From Papiliotrema nemorosa (taxonomy: Eukaryota; Basidiomycota; Tremellomycetes; Tremellales; Rhynchogastremaceae): 64,000 bases of DNA. The DNA is taken from positions 1 to 64,000 of the forward strand of contig JASKOT010000002.1 of NCBI GenBank assembly GCA_032158125.1. The letters run 5' to 3'. The position numbers and the translations under genes are program-made. Below, in pieces: positions 22,048-32,047 of this stretch. The notes below the pieces were generated by a model. That model saw only the letters and a list, made by a program, of their open reading frames with translations. It made no database searches and had not been told where the DNA came from. Each line of letters opens with the position of its first letter. Position 1 is the first letter of the stretch.

Positions 22048-25000
22048 TTAATATAGCCAGTTCAATATCCAAAGAGCCACTAGTATAAGCCCAAGTTTGA
22101 CGGCATTATGTTGTTGTTGAAATGAACCCCAATTCGACAAGACGCCCACAAGCGTCTGATCGCGCCATCGAGCACCAGTAGCATAGCTCGTCGCTGCCCT
22201 TCCTGTGCCCTGTATCGAGGCCGCTGTAGATGCCATCCACTATTATCAGCGGGAGACCTCATCACAAACTCACAGTAGACCAGCTCGCCCGCCTCTCTTC
22301 CGATAAGTCGGGCCGTTCGGGCGCTTCCTGCTCATCTTTACTCTCCGCACCCATAAGGGGTATACTCTCTGGAACTCCACCCTCTGCAACATCCTTTGGG
22401 CCCTCGACAACGCTGGCCGGTGTTGGGACAACTGTCGGCAGAGACTTCTTTTTCCCAACGAGCCACTCTGTAATCTCGTTTGTCGCGCCAGCGACCTTGT
22501 GCGATAACCACACAAACGCGATGCTCGAAATGACCAGATTCGCAGGTCTCCACCTGGTGGCAGGCAAGACGAGAAGAATCGCATGAGTGTCGGAGGCTAA
22601 CCAGCCGTGGAACTGCAGGATAAACGTCTCGAGCGAGCATTGACCGATAAAGCAAAAGACGGCAGAAGAGCAGGATCGTAGCTGAGGCGTGGCGTTTCGA
22701 AGTGTGATGTAGGCGAGGATAGGGACGATCGAAACGTAGGCATGGTAGCCGTTGTACGCAAACTTGTCGGCCAAGTGCAATTCGAACCAGAAATACCACA
22801 CGAGTCCCATCGCGGAAACCGCAAACGACACTTTCTTGATATTGTTAAACCAAGGCTGCTCGACTAGTTGATACTCCTTGGCCTTGATGAAAGCGTATGC
22901 GGTGAGCATTCCTCCCCAAACAATGAACAAGTCGAGGGTGACGCGGAACGACCATTCCTTGGCAGACCATTTGATGCGAAAGACGGCGTTGAGAATGTCG
23001 AAGATGTCGCTCATGAGCCATGTGTTGTGCATAAAGAGAGTGACCAGACCGGCACAGAGCATAAGTTTGGCTAGCAAGAATGCCGGTCGTTCATTGTACG
23101 AGTGTCCGATTGCCATCGTAATGTAGATGATAATATACCACCATGATACCAGCGGAGCAAAGTAGTAGAACGCATAGTCCGTGTTCATCGTATATGGGAG
23201 GACGACCGAGAGGAGGTTCAGTCGAACCAATACCGAGGCGATTCGATCAAAGCCAAAGTCGGCCTTTTTGTAGTCTTTCGTCAGTTTCAGAAGTAATGTC
23301 AGCCTTACAATAGAAGAAATGTCCATCTGCTGTTAGCGAGTATCCCACACACGCAGCTTACATCCAGTCATGAAAAGATATGCCGCAACGAGGACCCTGA
23401 TCGGATTGTAGATCCCCGACACTTTCGAGGCGCCAAAAAAGTGATATACTAGAATCGCAACTACATTCAGCACGACCATAAGGAGCTGACTTACGCTGCA
23501 TCCACCCTTTCCATTCGTCGGTGATGTCTCGGTTCAAATACCCTCCATCTTTCCCCTTGTTCTTGATTGTCGCCAGCCCCACCAGCAGGGCGACGAGCAT
23601 CATCGCTCCAAGAATATACGGATCATAGTCCTTCTGCTCTTTGAAGAAGACTCTGGTCCGATCGGCCAGCCAGAGGTATCCGCAGGCAAAGCCGAAGGTG
23701 CTCAAAGATGTGGCGACAGCAGGAGATGGGAGGTAGTTTACGATGGGTGAGCCCGCTGGGATTAGTCAGGCTAACTCCTCCTGTGCGACTCACTCAATCT
23801 TGGGGCTAGCAAAACACCAAGAGGAGCCCAGACAGTCAACAAGAGCAGCAATATCGCTTGGACCGGTCTTGCCCAGTCATATCTCCTACAACACACACCC
23901 TGCGCCGACTCCCGCATCAGGTCATTACACCTCCAGCCAAACAACAGCTCGATCTGCTTGTTTGTGATTTTATTTGAAAAGTGTAGACCGTCTTCCGTTT
24001 CACTATCGACGAGCAACGAGTTGAAGACAGAGGGAATGATGACTGGCGGTGGACTCGGGTGGGTGAGTCGAGCGTAAAGATCCGCATTCATTGCTTCGAC
24101 ATCGGTGTGCAGGATAGTCTCCGCACGAGGAGGCGAAAGTTTTGCCGTGACAGGGTCTGTCACCGGTAGGAAGACGACGGTATCGGCGATAGCAAACGAA
24201 GTTTGAGCTCGACGGGCTACGCCAGGAAAGATGACGCCTGATCCCATTTCCATCTTGTCCCAAGGATTCATGAGCGGGAAGCGGGGTGACCCTTGTCGTT
24301 CCTTGAGGTTGTCAAACGTCTCGTGTACCATTTGACCCCATGCCGCCAATCCACCAGAGTCCGGGTTTCGCAAGTACCACAGGCCCGAGCCCAAAACAAG
24401 CAGCGAAGCCGGGGCTTCAGGGACCCCTGAGAGGGTCAGGATTGTCCGTGTGTTGTTCAAATAGGGGTCCCTGCTGTCAGATCACCGTTTTCCGTTGTAG
24501 AACCCACCACCAAAACTCTAGATCTATCGACTTTGCCCCGTCGTCGATGACCACTTTTCTGTCGGAATGCTTCCCACCATCCGCTTCCCAACCATCTGGT
24601 ACGCTTCCTTTCCCTCCATCGATCAATCTTACTGCCGCAAAATACAATAACCTGACGCTCGAGTCACCGATGAAAAGCACTTGACGCTTCGTAGAGAGTT
24701 CTGCGGAATCGAGGGATCCGTCGTGCGGATGAGCAATGTACGGTGATTTGGGTGTATTGTAAGATGGAGAGGCGAGACAATTGAAAAGGGACGTGGATGG
24801 GAGAGGATTTTGAAAACACCCCTCGGGCTGCCAATTGGCATACTCTCCTGGGTCGAGCCATTTACCAGTATTGAGGAGTGCTGAACAGTGGTGCGGGTCA
24901 GACCAATCTGGGGTCAGAAGTGTCTGCTGAACCTCAGCTTACCTAAGAATGACCATCGTAGGAGATTGCCCAGAATTATCGCCGCGACAGTGGTAGCGCA

Positions 25001-25084
25001 TGCATAGTGATACCACAATGGATTGAGCTTGGCTGACGATGCAGACGAACGAGCCGCTGCGGTAGGGGTGGTGGAAGCTGGCAT
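22048..25084 (-). CDS. CAS1: Cas1-family polysaccharide O-acetyltransferase
   Basis: Multi-pass Golgi enzyme that O-acetylates glucuronoxylomannan-type capsule or cell-wall glycans (Cas1p/CASD1 family). An N-terminal membrane anchor ([20 protein letters not shown]) is followed by a lumenal SGNH-hydrolase-like domain with the Ser block [19 protein letters not shown] and LEFWW. The Cas1 10-TM acyltransferase domain comes after about 23980: [82 protein letters not shown]. Introns lie inside the domain, such as after GWMQ. The apparent stop after STVSL at about 22262 lies in an intron (GTGAGT to GATAATAG). Splicing adds about 62 residues ending in another hydrophobic segment ([17 protein letters not shown]). 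Several paralogues exist in Cryptococcus (Cas1, Cas3, Cas31 and others) and I cannot say which is closest. Confidence 0.88.
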
Positions 25085-25867
25085 CGACAAACAAGTTTCC
25101 GCGTCAAGTCTGCTTGTCGGATCGGTGAGGGAATCGAGAGGATCTATATGCTTGTCATCACTCGGAACAGTCGAGGGCAGACACGATGGCCGACTAAGGA
25201 TGGTGACTATCTACAATATTGTTGTCCAAATCACATCGGGTATTTTCACCCCGTTCCAAAGACGCGAACGACCCGGATCTCACGACCACGTGGAACATTG
25301 ACCACGTGACTACATGAGGGATGAACATCCATTATTTGCACGTCGACGCTGGGGTCGATAAGGCAGCGGATGATGCAGATAGATGCTTAGAACGTTGAAG
25401 TGGGGCCTCTTATCGCTTTGAGCAGAGCGAAGAGGTCGCATAAGTCGACAGACGAGCTTCACTTCTGCTCGGGGAAAGTTTGCAGGACACCTGCCGACGA
25501 GTCTGACAATAATGGCCTTATCTCCGCTCCACCATGGGACCAAGCGCAGCAAGGTACGACTAGAAATGACCAGTGTCAAGCCTTTTGTCTAGCTAATTTG
25601 GAGCTCGTTGCGTTCCCCTCCCTCTGCCGGCGGCGGTTGGTGGCAACTGTGAAGAAAGCGAACGAGCTAAATTGAGCCAAGCGAAGGGGGCGTCAACCAG
25701 GAACTAAGCCCTCGCAGCAAGCTGCTCCCCCCCGCCATTCCAGCGATCAAGTCCCTCCTCTTTCAAGCATGACGTTGCAGGTACCGCTCAACCTCCACCC
25801 CTGGCCAAGACCCCCCTTGCTTGACCTTGTTTGTCGCGCGTTTCAGCCTTGTAGGGTGGGTGGCAAT

Positions 25868-25875
25868 TGACGTCA
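25868..25875. promoter_or_regulatory. CRE/ATF palindrome TGACGTCA
   Basis: An exact TGACGTCA octamer, the consensus site for CREB/ATF-type bZIP factors (Atf1/Sko1 stress-response class in fungi), about 115 bp before a TATA box and 208 bp before the split ATG of the 57-aa gene. Regulation by stress-type bZIP factors is inferred. Confidence 0.5.
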
Positions 25876-25989
25876 TCTCAACCATGATTGTTGATGGTCA
25901 TGCCGTCATTTGACATTCCAGCTCAAACGCACTCCGTAGAAATTCTGCGTCCGATTAGAGGAGAGAAGGGGGTCGGGGGGGTGGAGGAT

Positions 25990-25997
25990 TATATAAA
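25990..25997 (+). promoter_or_regulatory. TATA box TATATAAA
   Basis: A strong TATA element 86 bp before the start-codon A at 26083, followed by pyrimidine-rich CCTCTTCTTCTTC leader sequence. This fits an inducible or highly expressed promoter for the 57-aa gene. Confidence 0.65.
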
Positions 25998-26082
25998 CCC
26001 CTCGCACTCTCGCCGCTTGTCCTCTTCTTCTTCAATCGACCTTCAACTTGCAATCTTTCCGAACATCTGAATACCAGCAACC

Positions 26083-26358
26083 AGTGAGTCCTCTTGTAGT
26101 CAGTCATTTACTGGTATCATCCCACTGACGACTCAGTGGGTAACATTATCTCCGCCATCGCTGGTGCGATCAACTCTGTCATCTCAGCCATGTGAGTTGT
26201 CCTCCACGGTAGAGGTCAATGCGTTGTGCTGATCCCCTAGTGCCTCATTCTTCATGGCCATCTTTAGCGGTATCGCTCGAGTCTTGATAGCCATCTGGAA
26301 CTTCATCACGTGTGGCGTCTGTTCCGGTGGACGAAGAGGAGGAAGAGGCACAGTCTAG
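26083..26358 (+). CDS. 57-residue membrane-active small protein with intron-split start codon
   Basis: Three exons: the single base A at 26083, then 26137-26191, then 26241-26358. Splicing joins CAACCA to TGGGTAAC, giving a Kozak-like CAACCATGG; the ATG exists only in the mature mRNA. The product starts MGNIISAIAGAINSVISAIA, continues SFFMAIFSGIARVLIAIWNF and ends ITCGVC plus a Gly/Arg tail. MGNIIS fits the N-myristoylation consensus MGxxxS; the Cys pair next to a basic tail could be palmitoylated. Ile/Ala-rich heptad-like repeats make one or two hydrophobic or amphipathic helices. Similar tiny MGNIISAI-type proteins are, to my memory, common as unnamed proteins in fungal genomes. Function unknown; membrane association is inferred. 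Both introns have GTGAGT donors and CTGA(C/T) branch-like sites. Confidence 0.85.
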
Positions 26359-26376
26359 TGGGTGATGGATTAACGT

Positions 26377-26427
26377 GTGAGTCTCCTCTCGCTCGGCGGC
26401 TGTCGCACCCTCTCTGACTCATTCCAG
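26377..26427 (+). other. Probable 3'-UTR intron of the 57-aa gene
   Basis: Downstream of the TAG at 26356-26358 a GTGAGT donor (26377) pairs with a CTGAC branch and ATTCCAG acceptor (26427), giving a 51-nt intron outside the coding region. It begins 18 nt after the stop, close enough to escape the usual 50-nt rule for nonsense-mediated decay. Confidence 0.5.
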
Positions 26428-26708
26428 TGGCACACGTCCCATCACCCCAGTCTCCGCTCGGAACCTTATATAATCACCGTTCGCTTTCATTGTAGCCACT
26501 AATACACGACCATGCAACGACATCTGTCCTGTTCTTCTTGCTACTCAGCCTGAATCATAGATCGAAACAAACCTCAGGCAGGGAGGATATAGCTGCCATT
26601 TCATATACAAGGTCGGTGTTATCGGTATCGCGCTACCCTGCTGTATCTTCACCACTGGCTTTGACTGACCTGCATCGTCTTCACTCGGTGTCTTGAGCAT
26701 GTATAGCT

Positions 26709-27196
26709 TCATCCACCAATCTAACGTGAGCCTGTATGCAAGTTTGTCCCACGCACCTGCTCATCGTTGGCCTCGATCAGATACGTTCGCCCTGGTTTGA
26801 ATAACTCCAACATCTTGATGGTAAGGCCGGGATTACCCTTGGTCTCCAATCGTTGACCCTCGTACCAATACGAGTAGGCGTCTAAACAGTCAAAAAAGCT
26901 ACTCTGGATAGCATGGTCCACGGAGGACGGGGTGCTCACTATGGTGTACACCTTGCTTCTCCGTGTACATGTTTTGGAGTTTCTCAAACTTGGTCGTGGG
27001 CTTGAGGACAAACTGGATGGGAGCCGTATCCTGGTACTGCAACGATCAGTTCTGATTGTGAATACCGATACCTTGAGATTGAGTCTGATCTATATATCAG
27101 AGCGGGCTCTTCTCATTTCGGGCAGAGTTGCTGATCTCTGTCACATACCATTCCCTTTTCCTTGAGTTCGAAATCTTCTTCCTCCGAGTCCGACAT
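26709..27196 (-). CDS. SUMO/ubiquitin-like modifier encoded in mature form
   Basis: Five exons give a 95-residue protein. An acidic start MSDSEEEDFELKEKGM is followed by a SUMO-like fold: IRLNLK, IQFVLKPTTKFEKLQNMY, EKQDAYSYWYEGQRLE, and the end YLIEANDEQIGG directly before TGA. Yeast Smt3 has TTPLRRLMEAF, LYDGIRI and DIIEAHREQIGG at the same places. Key joins: LK|YQD (acceptor TTGCAG); EKQ|DAY using the TTTAG acceptor at 26882, since the nearer CCAG gives a stop; and DEQ|IGG across a 36-nt intron (26721-26756). The DEQ|IGG join is the one that reveals the di-Gly end. About seven extra residues lie between the NP turn and LIEA compared with Smt3. It has no C-terminal tail to be cleaved. It could be a SUMO paralogue or a Rad60/NIP45-type SUMO-like protein; the free GG end favours a conjugated modifier. 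Divergent neighbour of the ERCC6L2-like gene. Confidence 0.75.
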
Positions 27197-27493
27197 GGTG
27201 CACAAAGTTGGATGACTTTGGATTGAGGGTTGCACGAAGACTAACGTGGGCTGAAGCTTGTTGTAGGCGATATGAGCGTTTTAGAAGAAGAAACGACGAG
27301 GCAACGTGCAGAAGGGAACCCACCACCTGGACGGAGGGTTGACAGGGTTTGACATGGATTGATATCCACGTGGTGTTTGGGTGGCAAATGGCAATAAGCT
27401 TAACCTCGGACCCCGCTCTGACGGTGACTCAACCACCCACTTCGAGTGCTCCCAATTCATCTTGATGTCCCTCCAGTCCGACCGGGATAGCCC

Positions 27494-30400
27494 ATGGTCA
27501 AGTCTGAAGCGTATCCTCGTATGGGCCACCACATAAAATATAGCTGACAAATAGTCCTTGAGGATGACTTTGACCTCGAAGTGAAGAGTGAAGCAGCAAA
27601 GTATTCTGCGAAACAGCGGGATCAGGCCGAACGGGAACAGCTCAAAGCCGAAAACAAACGACGTAGACTTGAAGGACTCGATCCGCTAAGACGGGCGAGG
27701 AATGATAAGAAGGAAATTAAGACACCTCAATCGTCAGATGAGGACGAGGAAAATGGAAGGTCATTCTTGCTAGGGAGTGGAGACGAGTCGGACAGCTGGG
27801 TGGTGAGGGATGCTCGGGGGGTCAAGCGGAAGCGAGCGTCAAGGGGGAATGATGAGCTATCTTACGAAGGACGTGAGTACATCCTTTGACTATAACTAAC
27901 ACCAGAGGTCAAGCTGCCTTTCAATCCGTTGTATGAGCTGGCAGGTATGGCTGATCCGACCAGAGAGCGAATGGCGTCGGTGGGTTCATCCTTCGCAAGT
28001 GGGACTGATGGTAGTATAAGCGGCGCATTGCTATTGCCAGAGATCAGCTAGTCGCAGTGGATAAGCCGCACCAATCAAAGGAAGGAAACAGGAATCTAGT
28101 AGCATCAGACCTAGAGGACAGCATCCCAGATGCCCGGACTGCCTTGCCTGCAGATCCGGATGGGGAAGATGTCAAGCCCACCTCCGCGACGGATGAAAGA
28201 CCTGCCAGTGAAGAAGTCGAGGATGAAGATTATGACTATGACGACGACATTATCATACCCGGAATGGCGAGTGAAGTTGCCAAGACCAGTCACGCTGCGG
28301 ACATTTCGAAAAGCGAGAACGGCGTTTCGGATGCGGAAGATGAGGGTGGATACTCGGAGGATGAACTCTTCGCTAGTAAGTCTCAACTTAAGCTTTGCTG
28401 AAGGTACAGGAACCTCAGCTTCGGATAATGAAGCTAGTTGGGGGTCAAAGATACACACCCTTGACAGTAAAGACCTATTCAGACCCAACCTCTTCTCCCA
28501 AGCAGACCATCTTCCACAGGCAGGACCGCTCTACCTGGACAATGATGGAAAAGATATCGCTGTCCCTGCCTCACTCAATCGATACCTGAAGGAATATCAG
28601 CGAAAAGGCGTGCAATTCTTCTACGACAAGTACGCCGCGGGCCGGGGCGCTGTTCTAGGAGATGACATGGGGTAAGTCGATTAAGATTGCATCAGTCTGA
28701 CATCTCAGTCTCGGCAAAACCATCCAGGTGGTCGCATTTGTGAGTCTCATTTGACGTAATACCTGATCCACAGCTCTCGGCGATCATGAGGAAGACAGGT
28801 ACACAGCTTGCCGATCACCAACGTAGGAAAAGGCGCATTAGAGAGACGGGAGAAGACCTTAGTCCAAAGACCTGGCCTACTGCTCTAATCATCTGTCCGA
28901 AGTTCTTGATACGAAACGTGAGCCTCCGTTTTATAGTCTGTCTGATCTCTAGTGGCAGAGGGAGCTTGATACCGTATGTGTCCCATAGAGGGTCAACTGA
29001 ATATCAGTGGGGATACTTCGAGGTGGCACACTGGCAGTCGGACAATTGGGCGCATAGCAAGACTGCATTCTCAAGAGGCTATCTCGACATCAGTAAGCGT
29101 GCAAAATTGCTTCCGGGGGCTGATCATCAGTCTTGTCTTCCTATGAAACCGCTAGAAACACAATAGAACAGCTCAAAGATATGCCCTTCTCGTAAGTTAC
29201 AGTTCTTGGCGAAGCTTGCGGCTCACATCAGGGTCGTCGTGGCCGACGAGGCGCATCGACTAAAAGAGCCCCGCGCAGCCATCACCTTGGCGATGAAAAA
29301 GATACAGTGTCCGAGTTGCTTCGCCCTAAGCGGGACCATCGTTCAGAACAGGGTGAGCAGGTTGGGTAGAATGCGGCTCATCTTAGCTGGAGGAGATGTG
29401 GAGCATCCTCGACTTCGTATGTTGCATTTGTACCAAAGTTGTTCTGACAGCAGGTTGACAGGGGATATGCAGGAACACTATCGCAATGGAGAAATTTCGT
29501 CGTCAACCCCATCAAAAAAGGTCATCGCCACGAGGGTACGGTTGCGGAAGTAGTCACTGCGGTGGTACGCAATCTGTCGAATGGTCTATTGGGGCTGAAT
29601 TGTAGATGCGTTTGGGTGTCATGCACCAGAAAGTGTTGCCGCATTTCTACCTTCGCCGCGACAAGCGCCTGATTGCAGATGAGGTAATCAAGCTCCGTAT
29701 AGCGTATGCTCATGTTAGTTGCCGGACAAGCGAGATCTTGTGGTGTTTTGTCCGCTGGCCGAAAGGCAGATCAAGGCATACGAGGCCTTCATTGCCTCCG
29801 ACGGTGGGACAAGCGCATCCATTGAAGCTGAAACCAGACGTTCAATTCATACTGAAGCGCAATGATCCGTGTGAATGTGGCTCCGATCACTCGTGAGCTA
29901 CGACAACATCGAAGGTGTCTTCTAACGACAGTCGATCTCACTGCTGTCATCGTAGAACTACAGAAGGCGAGACCGTAAAAGTTGTTTTACTGAAGAGGTA
30001 CACAATCTCTTCTAATTCGATCATCATGCTGATTCCCAGCATCAACGCCTTATCAAAGGTTGCAAATGTGCGTAGGCGCTGATTGGAAAGTGCTGATGGT
30101 AGCACTTGGGTCTTTTGTATCATGGTGGGTTGAGATACCTAGGTGCAGTCTCAAGCTAATGCTTAGCCAAGGACGACAACGAGCATACTGTGAGAGCCAC
30201 CGTCGAGAGATTTGCTCATGACAGCGAGAAGTGAATCGACGGATTTTCAAGATCTGCGTAAGCGCTTGAACGCAGATGGGCATTGCTGACAACAGACCGG
30301 TGAAGACTATGATGGAAAACAGCACAACGTTGTGGAAGCAGCTCTGTAAGTCTTTTAGGCCCTTGCAAGCGTGCATGCTCATCTTGCAGTGACCCGGCGA

Positions 30401-31941
30401 ACTGTGGAAAATGGGCAGTAGGCTTACCATATCCGCGTTAGCTGAGACCTGTAGCTTCTGTCGGAACTGCTCAAGCAGTGGAAAGTCGAGGGCGAGGAAA
30501 ACAAAGGTGAGATCTTTGAGCTTCCTTACCCAAAACTTCTATAAGCTGCTCTGACTATGCCCAGTCCTAATCTTCTCGAACTCTGTGAGGCTCCTCAAGA
30601 TGATCGCCGAATTCATATCGACCTCTTGTGAGTCAAGGCCATAGATGGAACCTGACTACAGCTACTTATCGATTCGATATGATCACTGGTGAAGTAAACA
30701 TCGATGATCGGATGTCCATGGTCGATCGATTCCAAGACCCAGCCGAAGATCAGTTTATCCTACTGATTAGCACGATGGCGGGTGGCGTTGGTCTCAATCT
30801 GACTGCTGTATGCTATTTGCGCCGCCAACCTGGCTGATGCTGATGACAGGCCAACAAAGTCGTCATCTTCGATCCCGCTTGGAGTGCGTTAATGCTGTCC
30901 AGAGAGGACTCAGCTGACTGTAGATCCGGCAAATGACTTGCAAGCAATGGATCGAGCTTTCCGAATAGGCCAAAAGCGGACTGTGTATGTGTTTCATGAC
31001 TTGGACGCACTGACGTCCAGCGATGTGTATCGAATGATTGGACAAGGTACCATAGAGGAATTGATGTATGAGAGGCAAAGTGAGGCACAGACGGGGAATG
31101 GGTCCTGTTGCAACGAGCTGACAAAAGTCCAAAAGCAACAACGGTCAAGACAGCTAAACGAGGGTACTTTCGAGAGTCGTATTCATCAAGGCATGGATCG
31201 AGGTCGGACTGTCGAAGAACAAGGCGAGCTCTACGGAACACACAATATCTTCCGCTTTGACAAGAATGGCTTTGTCCCTGGCAGGGTGAGCGCCCACGAG
31301 ATACATCGCTGATGACAGCTCGAGCGAGTGAGACAAGCGGAAGATCGATTCGTCCAAGATCTCATTGAAGCAGAATATGACTCGGATGAAGACGTCGAGG
31401 TTCGATTTCGAGCAGTGTTGACGGCAGTGGTGCTGACTTCTAGGACGAAGCAGGCGCTGCTATGCGAGAGGTGAGACTGGAGCGAGATCAAGCGAAAGCG
31501 AAAGAGGCGGCGTTGCATCGCCGAAACGATACCGCTGTATTGCAGACCATTTTGGGTGATGATGGTGACAAGCCCGTGAGAAAGGAGGATGACGTCTTGG
31601 CTTCGTTTGGTATCTCATGTAAGCTGATGTTGAGCATACAGTGTCATGCTGACGCACAGCGCACGAGCACGACAAGGCGTTCAGAGATTCGCCAGAGGAA
31701 AGAGCGATCTATGAGCTTGGCTTGAGGGTGAGTTTGAAGGTATAGCCCAACCGTTGCTGATTATTAGTTACTCAAGTCGAATCCTGAAGTCGCTGCCAAA
31801 CTCAAAGCAAACGATTTGGGTAAACTGGGACGAGCCAAACCGAAAAAGGTTGATACGCGGATAGACGAAGAACCATGGAAGGAACGGTTGAAGAGGGACA
31901 AGAAGACGACCACCACCGTGCTGGCCGAGCTGAGCGATTGA
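27494..31941 (+). CDS. SNF2-family DNA translocase, ERCC6L2-like
   Basis: ATP-dependent double-strand DNA translocase; the closest family I recognise is ERCC6L2/RAD26L, linked to DNA-damage and replication-stress responses. Exon 1 gives MVKSEAYP and splices into LEDDFDLEVKSEAAKYS. An acidic, charged N-terminus precedes lobe 1: Walker A DDMGLGKTIQVVAF (split by an intron in a Gly codon), IICPKFLIRN, the DEAH box VVVADEAHRLKEP, ALSGTIVQN, and NPIKKGHRHEGT. Between the lobes is a Cys-rich knuckle CECGSDHSRSHCCH. Lobe 2 has MAGGVGLNLTAANKVVIFDP and AMDRAFRIGQKRTVYVF. The C-terminal GELYGTHNIFRF matches the ERCC6L2 HQGELFG-type block. More than 20 tiny introns are needed, making this one of the most fragmented genes here. 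Stop TGA at 31939-31941. Confidence 0.85.
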
Positions 31942-32047
31942 GGGAGTGCAATGAAGATTTCGCATACAATGCATTATACCTTGCATCTATATCATGTATA
32001 TAATCAATTGACAATTTAACCTCATACCAAAGCCTTGGTCGAGGAGA

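Larger units (their letters stand above)
25085..26082. other. Promoter region of the 57-aa gene and the Cas1-like gene
   Basis: A gap of 998 bp between divergent genes. It holds a perfect CRE palindrome and a TATA box (listed separately) close to the small plus-strand gene, plus a purine-rich GGAGAGAAGGGGGTCGGGGG stretch between them. The left 700 bp contains short frames on both strands, none convincing. Confidence 0.6.
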
